DNA of 64,000 nucleotides from CAYRKQ01 sp964424985 (GCA_964424985.1 CAYRKQ010000001.1:1-64000), one strand, 5' to 3'. Positions 16,553 through 25,705 are shown, numbered from the stretch's first letter. The notes: generated by a model not told the origin, from the sequence alone. Program-made: numbers and translations.

Positions 16553-16581
16553 ATATTAGCACACGAAAAAGTAATTGTCAA
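16553..16581 (-). promoter_or_regulatory. Consensus promoter for the candidate RNA
   Basis: On the minus strand TTGACA (16581-16576), a 17-bp spacer and TAATAT (16558-16553). It points away from dprA, so it cannot serve that gene. Confidence 0.7.
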
Positions 16582-16592
16582 CACTTTCTTGT

Positions 16593-17450
16593 ATGAAAAT
16601 CAATAAAATTACAAAGAAGCATAAACACTATCCAGCGTATCTGTTGGAAATTACGTATCCGCCCAAAGAACTTTATTTTCTTGGCGAACCACTCGAAGAT
16701 TACCTGCCAGCCGTCACCATTGTCGGTGCCCGAAAGCTCACAAATTATGGCAAAGAGGTGACCTACCGCCTGGCATATGATCTGGCGAAAGCCGGTATAA
16801 CAGTAGTCAGCGGCCTCGCGCTCGGGGCTGACGGCGTAGCACATCAAGCTGCTTTAGATGCTGGTGGCCACACCGTCGCAGTATTAGCCTGTGGGCTAGA
16901 TCAGATCTATCCAGCCTCACACCGCAACCTGGCCATTGAGCTGCTCAAAAAAGGTGGCACCATACTGAGTGAGTACGAAGAAGGCACGCCGGCCTTAAAA
17001 CAACATTTTATTGCCCGCAACCGCATTGTCTCGGCACTCAGTGATATGGTGATTATCACCGAGGCAGCCGAAGCCAGTGGCTCACTGGTCACCGCCGGCT
17101 ACGCCCTAGAGCAAAATAAGCTTGTTGGAGCCATTCCTGGCAACATTACCAGCAGTTTGAGCACTGGCACGAATAATCTCATTAAAAGCGGTGCTACGCC
17201 CGTTACAAGCGCTCAGGATGTACTTGACGCACTCGGGCTGAAGGCTAAAGCATTGGAACGCGCCGAGGTGATGGGCGACACTGCGCAGGAACAGCTAATA
17301 ATTGATCTAATAAAAGAAGGGGTGAGTGAGCTCGAACTATTACAAATTAAAAGCAAGTTAGAACCAACGGAGTTCAGCCAAACCATGACCATGCTAGAAA
17401 TCAGCGGCAAAATCCGCCCTTTAGGTGCCGCGCACTGGACATTGAAATAG
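16593..17450 (+). CDS. dprA: DNA processing protein DprA
   Basis: Loads RecA on incoming single-stranded DNA during natural transformation. The Rossmann-like core shows VTIVGARKLTNYGKE, VVSGLALGADGVAHQAAL, AVLACGLDQIYPASH, LSEYEEGT, FIARNRIVSALSD and the ssDNA-binding-type block EASGSLVTAGYALEQ. The C-terminal 60 residues resemble the winged-helix DML1 domain (ELLQIKSKLEPTEFSQTMTMLEISGKI). 285 residues; the N-terminal SAM-like domain of longer homologues is reduced. Start ATG 16593 is chosen over a TTG at 16575 inside the divergent promoter. Its presence implies DNA uptake ability. Confidence 0.95.
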   Translation: MKINKITKKHKHYPAYLLEITYPPKELYFLGEPLEDYLPAVTIVGARKLTNYGKEVTYRLAYDLAKAGITVVSGLALGADGVAHQAALDAGGHTVAVLACGLDQIYPASHRNLAIELLKKGGTILSEYEEGTPALKQHFIARNRIVSALSDMVIITEAAEASGSLVTAGYALEQNKLVGAIPGNITSSLSTGTNNLIKSGATPVTSAQDVLDALGLKAKALERAEVMGDTAQEQLIIDLIKEGVSELELLQIKSKLEPTEFSQTMTMLEISGKIRPLGAAHWTLK

Positions 17451-17479
17451 ATCTTAGAAAGGAGTTCTTAGATCTGAGA
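17447..17479. repeat. AGATCT-word repeat after dprA
   Basis: TAGATCTTAGAAAGGAGTTC and TTAGATCTGAGAA, the same words as at 7890 and 53587, begin at the dprA stop codon. Confidence 0.55.
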
Positions 17480-17519
17480 AAAACCAACCTCCGTCAAACC
17501 GAGTTACGAAACCACCGAT

Positions 17520-17586
17520 GTCATCCTGAACTTGATTCAGGATCTGATCAATAAAATACTGGATCCTGAATCAAGTTCAGGATGAC
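17520..17586. repeat. GTCAT-type palindromic element
   Basis: 67 bp, GTCAT...ATGAC ends, with long perfect arms (TCATCCTGAACTTGATTC then AGGATC, and the complement) around a short AT-rich centre. Intergenic between dprA and the next gene. Confidence 0.85.
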
Positions 17587-17648
17587 AGCAAGGAAACTTT
17601 TCAGGGCAGGAATCCAAAAGCTCTATATCTGCTGATATAATATATATT

Positions 17649-18290
17649 ATGAAGATTACAAAATATGGTCATGCGTGTCTATTTATTGAAAAGGAGGGGC
17701 AAACTCTTGTAATTGATCCAGGCTGCTTTACTCAGCTGCCATCAGAACTGCCTAACAATACCGTTGCTATCATTGTTACAGAGGAGCATGCCGACCATTT
17801 TGATCTTAAAAACCTCAAATTGCTACTACAATCTAGCCCAACAGCCCAGATTTTTACAACGAAAGTAGTGACTGAGTCACTTAAACAAGAAAGCATCGAG
17901 GCTTACGCTATTGAAGGTGTTGAGGAAAAGATGGTTGGCACTTTTAGTTTGAACTTTACCGAAACTTCACATGCACCAGTTCATAAAACGTCACCATGTC
18001 AGTCTTTAGCTATTCAAGTCGGCGATACACTCTATTACCCGAGCGATTCCTATAAAACAACAGCGAATAAAGTTAAAATTTTAGCACTGCCAACGTCGGG
18101 TCCATGGTACAAAGTCACTGAATCAATCGATTTTGTGAACAGCATTCAATCAGAGCAGATCCTCGCAACTCACAACGCACTAAATAGTACAGCTGGCAAT
18201 ATGGTTGTCGAAAACCATACTAAGAACAACCTGAATGATAAGAACCGTCAGTGGGTTAACTTGGGTGATGGTGAATACATAGAAGTTTAA
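17649..18290 (+). CDS. UlaG-like metallo-beta-lactamase-fold hydrolase
   Basis: 213 residues with the start KITKYGHACLFIE...LVIDPGCF typical of the UlaG-type branch and metal site EEHADHFD (H-x-D-H), then HAPVHKTSP and late His in ATHNALN as further candidate ligands. The substrate is unknown; relatives are lactonases, phosphodiesterases or RNA-processing enzymes. TATAAT at 17636-17641 ends 7 nt before the ATG, so a leaderless mRNA is likely. No partner genes adjoin. Confidence 0.85.
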   Translation: MKITKYGHACLFIEKEGQTLVIDPGCFTQLPSELPNNTVAIIVTEEHADHFDLKNLKLLLQSSPTAQIFTTKVVTESLKQESIEAYAIEGVEEKMVGTFSLNFTETSHAPVHKTSPCQSLAIQVGDTLYYPSDSYKTTANKVKILALPTSGPWYKVTESIDFVNSIQSEQILATHNALNSTAGNMVVENHTKNNLNDKNRQWVNLGDGEYIEV

Positions 18291-18367
18291 ACTTGACTAA
18301 TTAATAACTGCTCGTGTAGTGTTGGAGGCTGTTGCATTAAATTTGGAAAGACTATACGTTAGTAAGC

Positions 18368-20680
18368 ATGAGCAAGAAGAATTTAGTTATTGTTGAGTCG
18401 CCGGCCAAGGCTAAAACTATCGAGAAGTATCTTGGTAGCGACTTTAAAGTACTCTCCAGTGTGGGGCATATTCGTTCTATTGCCAAAAAAACCAAAGGAG
18501 GAGCTGAGCCTATTGAGGTTGAAAACGGCTTTAAAACTACTTATGAAGTCGATCCGGAGAAGAAAAAAGTTATTTCTGAACTGAAAAAAGCCGTTAAAGA
18601 AACCGAAACCGTGTGGCTTGCAACAGATGAAGACCGCGAAGGGGAGGCGATTGCCTGGCATTTGTGCGAGGTACTAAAATTAGACCCGAAAAAAACCAAC
18701 CGCATTGTCTTTCATGAAATTACCAAAGGCGCTATTGAAGAGGCGGTGAAGAACCCGCGAACGGTTGATATGAACTTAGTTCAAGCTCAACAAGCCCGCC
18801 AGATACTTGATAGAATTGTTGGTTTTGAACTCTCGCCCGTGGTCTGGCAAAAAGTGCCCGGCGGCAAATCTGCCGGCCGTGTGCAGTCTCCCGCCGTTAG
18901 ATTACTAGTGGAACGCGAACGCGAGATTGAAGCTTTCGAAGGCTCCTCAACGTTTAAGGTCACTGCGCTTTTTTCTCATGATGGCGACGAAGTAAAAGCT
19001 GAACTCCCCGAGAAGTTTGAGACTGAAAAAGAAGCGCAAGCATTTCTTCAAAGCCTGATTGGCTCAACTTTTGCTGTCACCGACGTCAGCAAAACACCTG
19101 GCACCCGCAACCCCGGCGCCCCGTTTACCACCAGCACCTTGCAGCAAGATGCCAACTCCCGGCTCGGCTTTAGCTCAAAAGCCACCATGTCAGCCGCTCA
19201 GAAGCTGTATCAAGAAGGTAAAATTACCTACATGCGTACTGATTCAGTTAACCTAAGTAACCAATCGCTTGGGCAAATGACAAGCTATATTAAAACGATT
19301 TTTGGCGAAGACTATCATCAATTCCGCACTTTTAAAACCAAGAATTCCAGCGCTCAAGAAGCTCATGAGGCCATTCGTCCGACGGATGTGGCGGTTGAAA
19401 AAGCCAGTGATGATAGCTACAACCAGAAACTATACGATCTCATTCGCCGGCGCACCTTAGCGAGCCAAATGGCGCCTGCCAAGCTTGAAAAAACTACCGT
19501 TACTATTGCTATCTCATCTGGTAAAAAAGTCTTTGAGGCCAAAGGTGAAGTTATTTTATTCGATGGTTTCCTAAAAGTCTATGGTGGTAGCAAAAAAGAC
19601 CCTGAAATACTTCCGGAGCTGAAAACCGATGATGAACTTACACTCAAAGAGGCCAGCGCTCGCCAGGTCTTTGCCCGGCCACCGGCAAGATACACCGAAG
19701 GTAGTTTAGTGAAAAAACTCGAAGAACTTGGCATTGGACGCCCCTCAACCTACGCCACCATCATCAATACCGTTCAGGTGCGTGGCTATGCCGAGCGTGG
19801 AGAGGGCGAGGGCGAACCGCGCGATGTGATTACCCTCACACTCGCCAAAGAAAGCGCGGAGCGAGCAGTGGTGCAGGAAAACACTGGTGCCGACAGAGGC
19901 AAGCTCATACCAACAGCAGCTGGAAAGGTGCTCAACGACTTTTTGGTAGATTACTTTGACCAAGTGGTCGATTACGACTTCACGGCCGAAATTGAAGAAG
20001 AATTTGACCTTATCGCCGCCAACAAATTAGAACGCAACAAAATGCTGGAAGAGTTTTACCATCCGTTTCATAAACTTATTGAAAAATCTGACAAAATCGA
20101 CCGTTCCAAAGTGGCGCAAGCCAGAGAGGTGGGCAAACACCCGAAATCTGGCAAGCCAATTCTGGCGCGCTTTGGACGCTTTGGCCCTATGTTGCAACTG
20201 GGCGAAACTGAAGATGAAGAAAAACCGCAATTTGCACCACTGCCCAAAGGTACAAAAATTGAAACCGTGACTGTAGAAGAGGCCCTTAAGGCTTTTGATC
20301 TACCACGCGTGGTCGGCCAAACCGAAGACGGCAAAGACATGAAAGCCAATATCGGCCGTTTTGGCCCCTACATTCAAGTAGACAAGCTTTTTGTGAGCAT
20401 TAAACCACTTGACCCCTATAAAATCACTCATAAAGAGGCTCTGGAGCTCTATGCCGCTAAATTAAAGGCCGAAGCTGAAAAGAATATTGCTGATTTTGGT
20501 GACATAAAAGTACTAAACGGCCGTTTTGGCCCCTACGTAACAGATGGAAAAAAGAACGCCAAAGTACCAAAAGAAACCGACCCCAAGAAACTCACCGAAA
20601 CAGAAGCCAAAAAACTCCTCGCCGAAACTCCCGCAAAAGGTAAACGCAACTTCAAACGAAAACCCGCTAAAAAGAAATGA
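18368..20680 (+). CDS. topA: DNA topoisomerase I
   Basis: Type IA topoisomerase relaxing negative supercoils. TOPRIM domain with VIVESPAKAKTIEKYLG (E10) and TDEDREGEAIAWH; active-site Y288 in ITYMRTDSVNLS; HEAIRPT and IGRPSTYATII are further family blocks. Instead of zinc fingers the C-terminus (from about 600) has three repeats with the core GRFGP (ARFGRFGPMLQLG, NIGRFGPYIQV, NGRFGPYVTDG), as in actinobacterial-type enzymes, and a Lys-rich end. 770 residues. Confidence 0.97.
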   Translation: MSKKNLVIVESPAKAKTIEKYLGSDFKVLSSVGHIRSIAKKTKGGAEPIEVENGFKTTYEVDPEKKKVISELKKAVKETETVWLATDEDREGEAIAWHLCEVLKLDPKKTNRIVFHEITKGAIEEAVKNPRTVDMNLVQAQQARQILDRIVGFELSPVVWQKVPGGKSAGRVQSPAVRLLVEREREIEAFEGSSTFKVTALFSHDGDEVKAELPEKFETEKEAQAFLQSLIGSTFAVTDVSKTPGTRNPGAPFTTSTLQQDANSRLGFSSKATMSAAQKLYQEGKITYMRTDSVNLSNQSLGQMTSYIKTIFGEDYHQFRTFKTKNSSAQEAHEAIRPTDVAVEKASDDSYNQKLYDLIRRRTLASQMAPAKLEKTTVTIAISSGKKVFEAKGEVILFDGFLKVYGGSKKDPEILPELKTDDELTLKEASARQVFARPPARYTEGSLVKKLEELGIGRPSTYATIINTVQVRGYAERGEGEGEPRDVITLTLAKESAERAVVQENTGADRGKLIPTAAGKVLNDFLVDYFDQVVDYDFTAEIEEEFDLIAANKLERNKMLEEFYHPFHKLIEKSDKIDRSKVAQAREVGKHPKSGKPILARFGRFGPMLQLGETEDEEKPQFAPLPKGTKIETVTVEEALKAFDLPRVVGQTEDGKDMKANIGRFGPYIQVDKLFVSIKPLDPYKITHKEALELYAAKLKAEAEKNIADFGDIKVLNGRFGPYVTDGKKNAKVPKETDPKKLTETEAKKLLAETPAKGKRNFKRKPAKKK

Positions 20681-21083
20681 CCCTTCGCCGCAAGGCGGAG
20701 ACAACTTCCTCCCGCCTACTCAAAAACCGAGAGAAGGCTTTGCTTTTGTTCCCTGCGAGGCGAGGATGTTTGAGCGAGTGTATATGAGTGAGTTCCGCAG
20801 CCTCCAGAGAGCAGAAGCAAAGACTGACCATCGTGCTTTTTGAATCTAGGTGGTAGTTTTGTGTTACTTTTGCTACCAAAAGTGATGGGAAGAAGCTGAT
20901 TGATTACATACTGGATCCGCCAGCTGGCGGATGACGGAAAACAGAGGAGAAGAGGGTTCTGTATGCTTATTATCAACTTCTTTTGACAAGCATAAAAACT
21001 TACATCTAGTGTGTTCATGTATTTTTAGTATTGGCTATTTAGTGCTATAATTTATCTATACTCCTTAACTTATGAAATAGGTG
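20681..21083. other. Intergenic region after topA with half of a palindromic element
   Basis: No convincing gene. At 20911-20935 lies CTGGATCCGCCAGCTGGCGGATGAC, the right half of a GTCAT-type element including the palindrome CCGCCAGCTGGCGG. The rest (20700-20880) has no clear coding or repeat structure to my eye; short ORFs there look like chance. Confidence 0.5.
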
Positions 21084-21112
21084 TTGACTTATAAAACTAT
21101 TTGTATTACAAT
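21084..21112 (+). promoter_or_regulatory. Promoter of the sigma-4/HARE gene
   Basis: TTGACT (21084-21089), 17-bp spacer, TACAAT (21107-21112). Unlike most genes here it leaves a leader of about 45 nt with a Shine-Dalgarno (AGAGGAT). Confidence 0.7.
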
Positions 21113-21162
21113 AAGCATATAGTTACATAAAAACTAGGTAATTCAAGAGGCGAGAGGATTTT

Positions 21163-22194
21163 ATGGAAGAAGCAACAACAGTTAATATCAAGCAGGCAGC
21201 CAAAGACATTTTGGAAACTATCGAGCGCGAACGAGAGCGCGAAATTATTGCACGCCGTTTTGGCTTGTACGACCGTAAAGAAACGTTAGAACAGATTGGT
21301 GAACTGCTTGGCATCACCCGAGAACGTGTTCGACAGCTGGAAAAAGCCATCCTCATTCGTCTGCGCGCCTCTGCAGAAACAGACATGCCTCACATTACCC
21401 AGATTGAAAAAGAATTTGTTAAACAACTTTCTGAAATGGGACGCGTGGCTCGTGTCAGCGACCTCGCTGCCAAAGTAGGGGAGACAGGTGATGATCGCGA
21501 TCGTTCACATGTGGCATTTCTGGCCAGCCTTGCTCCCGGCCTGACCGTGGTTGATGAAAACGACGATTACTACCAATCCGTAGCAATTGCCCAATATTTT
21601 GACGAGAAAAAGGTAAAAGAGCAGGTAGACAGCCTGGTAGCTACTATTAAAGAATATGGCAAGCCTCTTACTATCGATGAACTCTACGGCAAATTAAGCG
21701 GCTACGAGCACCCCGCACACGTGGAAGCAACTGCTAGTATCAGCAAGCACCTCACACACCTTAAAGAACAGTGGGGGATGGTCAAGTGGCCTCTGGTAAA
21801 CCCAAAGAATATTCGTGACAAAATCTATGTTATTTTGCAGGAAAACACCAAACCAATGCACTTTTCTGAAATCTCTGACGCCATTAAGAAGTCTGATTTC
21901 AAGCGAAAAGATGTTACTACCCAGGCAATTCATAACGAACTGATTAAAGACAAGCGCTTTGTGCTTATTGGCCGCGGGATTTATGCCCTGAAGGAATGGG
22001 GTTATAGCAAGGGTACGGTTTCTGACATCATCGTTAAGATCTTGAAGAAGAGCAAAGAACCAATGCACCGTGACGACATCGTCAAAGAAGTTCTCAAGAG
22101 CCGCCAGGTCAAAGAAACAACCATTCTTCTTAACCTACAAGGCAAACCAGAGTTCAAACGCGTAGCAAAAGCTACCTACGCCCTCGCCGACTAG
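21163..22194 (+). CDS. Sigma-70 region 4 fused to HARE-HTH (RNAP delta-like) domains
   Basis: 343 residues. Residues about 22-75 match sigma region 4, the -35-binding helix-turn-helix (EREREIIARRFGLYDRKETLEQIGELLGITRERVRQLEKAIL). There is no sigma region 2, so it cannot melt promoters like a normal sigma factor. The C-terminal half contains two HARE-HTH-type winged modules (KIYVILQENTKPMHFSEISDAIKK and IIVKILKKSKEPMHRDDIVKEVLK), the fold of the RNA polymerase delta subunit. It probably binds RNA polymerase and promoter DNA as a global modulator (inference). Its own promoter and Shine-Dalgarno suggest high expression. Confidence 0.85.
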   Translation: MEEATTVNIKQAAKDILETIEREREREIIARRFGLYDRKETLEQIGELLGITRERVRQLEKAILIRLRASAETDMPHITQIEKEFVKQLSEMGRVARVSDLAAKVGETGDDRDRSHVAFLASLAPGLTVVDENDDYYQSVAIAQYFDEKKVKEQVDSLVATIKEYGKPLTIDELYGKLSGYEHPAHVEATASISKHLTHLKEQWGMVKWPLVNPKNIRDKIYVILQENTKPMHFSEISDAIKKSDFKRKDVTTQAIHNELIKDKRFVLIGRGIYALKEWGYSKGTVSDIIVKILKKSKEPMHRDDIVKEVLKSRQVKETTILLNLQGKPEFKRVAKATYALAD

Positions 22195-22272
22195 GTCAGT
22201 ACATATCATTCAACTTTGCGCGCAATGTAGGTTATCACATTCGATCTAAAGTGTAAGGAAGCCAATAAACTT

Positions 22273-22869
22273 ATGTCATATTCAGATGGTACGCCACCAA
22301 TCATACCGACTCAATTAGAGGCTAGGTCTTACGATCAAGTTGAAACCAGGATGTTCTGGAGTAGCCCGATGTATCTCGATGACGCATCATTTATTGGTGA
22401 GCTGACAAGAGCAAGAAATAAGGGAGCAGATGCTTTCCTTTTTACAGCCTACTCAGCGATTCCTCTGGCGGATGCAATAAGAGGTTTTTATCTCTACATC
22501 GGTGAAGAGTTGCCCGTAATTGATTATGTTATGGCGCGCAAGGTGCATAAGGGCGAGCATCATAAAGCCAAATTGTTAAGCGAAGAAGTGCCACGACTAA
22601 CAGGCGTACTAGCCGACTGTCGCCGGGTGTGTGTCGTCGAACAATATGTATCTACGCTCAATACACTATTTTTTGCCCACCAAATAGTCGCTGAAACAAC
22701 TCAGGCTGGTATTGCGCAAGATGACATCAGGGGTAAATATTACCACCTGGTGGATCCGAGCGATGTTGATTTAGAGGCCGTCACATCTATACATCAAGAA
22801 TTTATGAAAGAGATCGGTCGCAAGGTTGCAGCTACAATGACTCACGATAGACCAAATACCAGGCAATGA
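22273..22869 (+). CDS. Phosphoribosyltransferase-like protein, degenerate motif
   Basis: 198 residues. The segment RRVCVVEQYVSTLNTLFFAHQIV resembles the PRPP-binding loop of type I phosphoribosyltransferases (normally four hydrophobics, D/E-D/E, xxxTGxT), but acidic residues and the glycine are partly lost (VEQYVSTLNT). Upstream, GADAFLFTAYSAIPLADAIRG fits the region before the flexible loop. It may keep the fold without catalysis, as in regulatory PRTase relatives. Start has AAGGAAG upstream. The gene stands alone; function unknown. Confidence 0.55.
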   Translation: MSYSDGTPPIIPTQLEARSYDQVETRMFWSSPMYLDDASFIGELTRARNKGADAFLFTAYSAIPLADAIRGFYLYIGEELPVIDYVMARKVHKGEHHKAKLLSEEVPRLTGVLADCRRVCVVEQYVSTLNTLFFAHQIVAETTQAGIAQDDIRGKYYHLVDPSDVDLEAVTSIHQEFMKEIGRKVAATMTHDRPNTRQ

Positions 22870-22967
22870 GAGTTAAGATAAATTTGATATATACGAACTA
22901 ATGAAAAATACACTAAAGGGATAATGGTTATACTCAACAAGCCATAAAATTCTGATAATAATAGCAC

Positions 22968-22989
22968 ACGAACATTTTACGAACAAGCG
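22968..22989 (+). repeat. Paired ACGAACA repeat, copy 1
   Basis: ACGAACA, TTT, then TACGAACAAGCG: two ACGAACA words 11 bp apart. Same order and spacing as at 23500-23521. Confidence 0.6.
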
Positions 22990-23345
22990 AATACAGTCAA
23001 TGACCATAAAATAGAAGCAGTACGTACACGGGCAATATAGCTCGTATTCGCATTAGAAGTAGGGTATAAAGATTTAATACAGAAATACGGAAAATAACAG
23101 AGGTAGATTAGTAGAGAAGATGAAAGTAACACAACTTTGAGCAATAGATCTAATGTCGCACAATATATCTTTTACGACATTATATCTATAAAGCTTAGTT
23201 GAATCAATACACCTTCCCAATAGGGGGTTTCGCGCCTTTCAGGCAATTTACATTTAGCAATTATCAATTTACAAACACCTACTATGTATGTAGCGTCCCG
23301 TTTATAGCTGCTCACCGCCACATACTATCCACATGTGATATTTGA

Positions 23346-23380
23346 CTTTTCCACAGTTCGTTGTGAAAAGTTGCTTTTTT
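23346..23380 (+). terminator. Possible terminator in the AT-rich stretch
   Basis: Stem CTTTTCCACA/TGTGAAAAG (one bulged C) with loop GTTCGT, followed by TTGCTTTTTT on the plus strand. No plus-strand gene ends nearby, so it may close a small RNA. Confidence 0.4.
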
Positions 23381-23499
23381 GACATTTTCATACTATTGTT
23401 TTTTACAACTGCTCTCTCCCCTTCATTATCAAGAATTGATATATTATTTGACATTACTCTACTCTACATGTTTTATATGTTTTTTGTATATATCTTAAT

Positions 23500-23521
23500 A
23501 CGAACATAATACGAACAGGCG
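23500..23521 (+). repeat. Paired ACGAACA repeat, copy 2
   Basis: ACGAACA, TAA, then TACGAACAGGCG; matches copy 1 at 18 of 22 or more positions, with all changes in the centre and one G/A. Confidence 0.6.
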
Positions 23522-23597
23522 TAGGGAATAGAGGGTAGCTGAAAGTGTCTAAGTTCATCTAAGCTCTAAGAACTAAGGTCTACCATCTATTGCCCTA

Positions 23598-24518
23598 TTA
23601 CTTATAAAACACTCTATTCTTAAGTCGTACATCAATATATTGAGCCGGTGTCTTTTTTAGCCGTTTAAGATGTTGTAAGACCTGCTGTAACTCCCCTGTC
23701 TGCTCGCCTATCGATCGCTCAGTAGAAATCTTAACGTAGTAGCGCTCCCCTTCTATGTACACCCTGAGCTCTCTAGTAGACGAGGGTATCACCACTTGCT
23801 TAATAACGTTATTTTTTAGCTTTGGATAGAGCGGCTTTAACTGTAGTGGAAGCTCTCCTATCGTTTTGGCTGTGGTTCCGGCAAGTGCCGAACTGCCAGA
23901 TTCTAATACGGCACCACTTTCATCTTTAACTGCTATAATATCTTTCGCCTTAACAGATGTGTAATTGTCTGAAAAAAGCGTTCCGCTACTGTCGAGATAA
24001 CGCTGCTGCTGGCTTACATCGTTCCATGAAAATAGCGGTGTGCGCGGCTCAAGACGCGCATTCCAAGAGGTGGTTAGAGGAGCACGAGAGCTAAATGATA
24101 CCGAAGAAACCTCAGGAAACGCAGTAAGAAAGTCTTTCTCCATGGCGTCACGATCAACCAACCAGCCTTGCTTAAGCGGAGCATGTTCACCAACGTACTG
24201 TACCAGATGTTTTTCGTACTGGGCTTTCTTCGCCTCGGGTAGCGTATATGCAGCACGTACGTTCACTCCCGAAACGCTCAACCTAAACAAAATCCCTAGT
24301 AAAAGCACACCGACCACCAGCAAAAGCATCTTATGGCGACGACGCTGGCGATTCATCTTCTGCAGTAAGCTTTCTTGACGCTGCAAATTCAACTGCCGGG
24401 CTTGTTTTTCTTGTAGCTGACGGCGTGAAGGCACCCCGTTGCCACGACGAAAGCTAGAATCAATGGTTGCATTAGATTGCCTTTGTCTGTTTGATGTTTG
24501 TTTTTTTAGTATGCCCAT
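23598..24518 (-). CDS. ftsQ: Cell division protein FtsQ/DivIB-like
   Basis: 306 residues at the usual dcw position after murG. A long, very basic cytoplasmic region (1-62, many Arg/Gln) precedes one membrane segment (64-80). The external part contains a POTRA-like start (KDFLTAFPEVSSVSFSSRAPLTTSWNARLEPRTPLFSW), which is the classical FtsQ pattern of a short strand set followed by R-x-P-x-x-x-W, then LDSSGTLFSD as in FtsQ. It links FtsL and the division PBP to the ring. Assignment rests on topology, these motifs and synteny. Confidence 0.85.
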   Translation of the reverse strand: MGILKKQTSNRQRQSNATIDSSFRRGNGVPSRRQLQEKQARQLNLQRQESLLQKMNRQRRRHKMLLLVVGVLLLGILFRLSVSGVNVRAAYTLPEAKKAQYEKHLVQYVGEHAPLKQGWLVDRDAMEKDFLTAFPEVSSVSFSSRAPLTTSWNARLEPRTPLFSWNDVSQQQRYLDSSGTLFSDNYTSVKAKDIIAVKDESGAVLESGSSALAGTTAKTIGELPLQLKPLYPKLKNNVIKQVVIPSSTRELRVYIEGERYYVKISTERSIGEQTGELQQVLQHLKRLKKTPAQYIDVRLKNRVFYK

Positions 24519-24538
24519 GTGACTATTTTTATTATAAC

Positions 24539-25705
24539 CTACTGTTTTAACGCACTCCCTAAGATCATTGATGCCAATTCTTCTGACGCATGAGGTCGTG
24601 CGAACTGTTCATGAAGCGTCTTTGCCATCTGATTACCATGGCCGATCCCAAGCCTGGCCGTCGCAAGCGCCTCACTAAGCATGTCTGGCTGCAGCTCAAG
24701 CTTTTCTTCGTCAAGCACGTAGGCAGCGCCAGCTTCTTCAAACATCTGGGCATTTTTTAACTGATGGCCACCGGTGAGATATTTGCTAGGCACCGTGATA
24801 ACTGTCTTCCTAGCATTTGCCAGCTCTTGCATCGTTGTCGCCCCGGTACGAGTTACTACCACATCTGCTGCTAAAATATAGTCTCTGAGCCTGACAAATT
24901 CGTGAACTTGCCATTTTTTTGCTTGATCGGGGGCAAGATCTGCCTTCACTTTATTTACAGATTGAGCCTTACCAACTCCGGTAATTAAACAGATCTGCCA
25001 CCCCTGTTTGAGCAACCCCTCCCCTCCCCTTTCAATAATTTTATTCAATCGCTCTGCGCCCGTACCCCCACCAGTCACTAACACAAGCGGCTGATCGGCA
25101 TCATAGCCGAGCGCCCGCTTGGCCTCTTGTTGTTCATCTTCCAGAATTGGCTTATAGGCCGCGTCTACTGGTATGCCCGTGTAGCTAAGTTTTTCCGCTG
25201 GGTATGTGTAATATTCTACCGGCATGCCGGTGGCTATTTTACGAGCCCAGCGAGCAATTATGCGACTACTTAGCCCCGGATGCGTATCAGAATCGTGAAT
25301 AACGAGAGGTACTTTGTACATATGTGCTGCTACACCCACGGGCACGGAAACAAACCCGCCTTTGCAAAAGACCACCTCTGGGCGACGAAACAAAAAGCGC
25401 AGTGTCATCTGCAGAGTGCCGAGCAGCAGCAGGAACACATCTCCGATGTTCTTCAGGAGTGTCGGCAAGTGTAATACGTGCCACAACGCAGATTTAGTAT
25501 TATAGCGCCGAAATTTTCCCGCAAAGATGGTGTTTATATGAATGGCTGGCATATCTGCAAAAATCTGCCCGGCCTGTTTTTGAAAACGACGATCAGTAAT
25601 TACCGTTATATCGTGCGTCGGATCTTGTTTTAAAATCTCTAAAGCAACTGCCTTAAGCGGCGTAACGTGGCCGCCCGACCCGCCGCCCACCATGTATATG
25701 CGCAT
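24539..25705 (-). CDS. murG: MurG, lipid II-forming GlcNAc transferase
   Basis: Adds GlcNAc to lipid I at the inner membrane face. N-terminal glycine-rich loop GGGSGGH (7-13), LVIHDSDTHPGLSSRIIARWA block (usually HEQNAxPG), LVTGGGTGAERLN, and ADVVVTRTGATTMQELANARK near the donor site. 388 residues, slightly longer than usual. The start overlaps the 3' end of ftsW by 53 bp, suggesting coupled translation. The acceptor-loop HEQN motif is altered to HDSDTHPG. Confidence 0.95.
   Translation of the reverse strand: MRIYMVGGGSGGHVTPLKAVALEILKQDPTHDITVITDRRFQKQAGQIFADMPAIHINTIFAGKFRRYNTKSALWHVLHLPTLLKNIGDVFLLLLGTLQMTLRFLFRRPEVVFCKGGFVSVPVGVAAHMYKVPLVIHDSDTHPGLSSRIIARWARKIATGMPVEYYTYPAEKLSYTGIPVDAAYKPILEDEQQEAKRALGYDADQPLVLVTGGGTGAERLNKIIERGGEGLLKQGWQICLITGVGKAQSVNKVKADLAPDQAKKWQVHEFVRLRDYILAADVVVTRTGATTMQELANARKTVITVPSKYLTGGHQLKNAQMFEEAGAAYVLDEEKLELQPDMLSEALATARLGIGHGNQMAKTLHEQFARPHASEELASMILGSALKQ

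Larger units (their letters stand above)
22870..23597. other. AT-rich non-coding stretch of about 730 bp
   Basis: No ORF, low GC, several hairpins (AATGTCG/CGACATT around 23151-23186) and a few TTGACA-like boxes on the plus strand (23379, 23448). Degenerate CAATTTAC words lie at 23243-23277 and TCTAAG words at 23550-23589. CTATCCACA near 23325 resembles a DnaA box with one mismatch, but one site is not evidence for an origin. Two matching 22-bp repeats lie near its ends. Confidence 0.5.

Noticed and set aside
20544..20843. ORF overlapping the topA 3' end
   Set aside because: Out of frame with topA over most of its length and made of Lys/Pro codons mirrored from topA; no start signal.
22870..23597. 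Replication origin
   Set aside because: Only one imperfect DnaA-box-like site and no dnaA, dnaN or parAB nearby.
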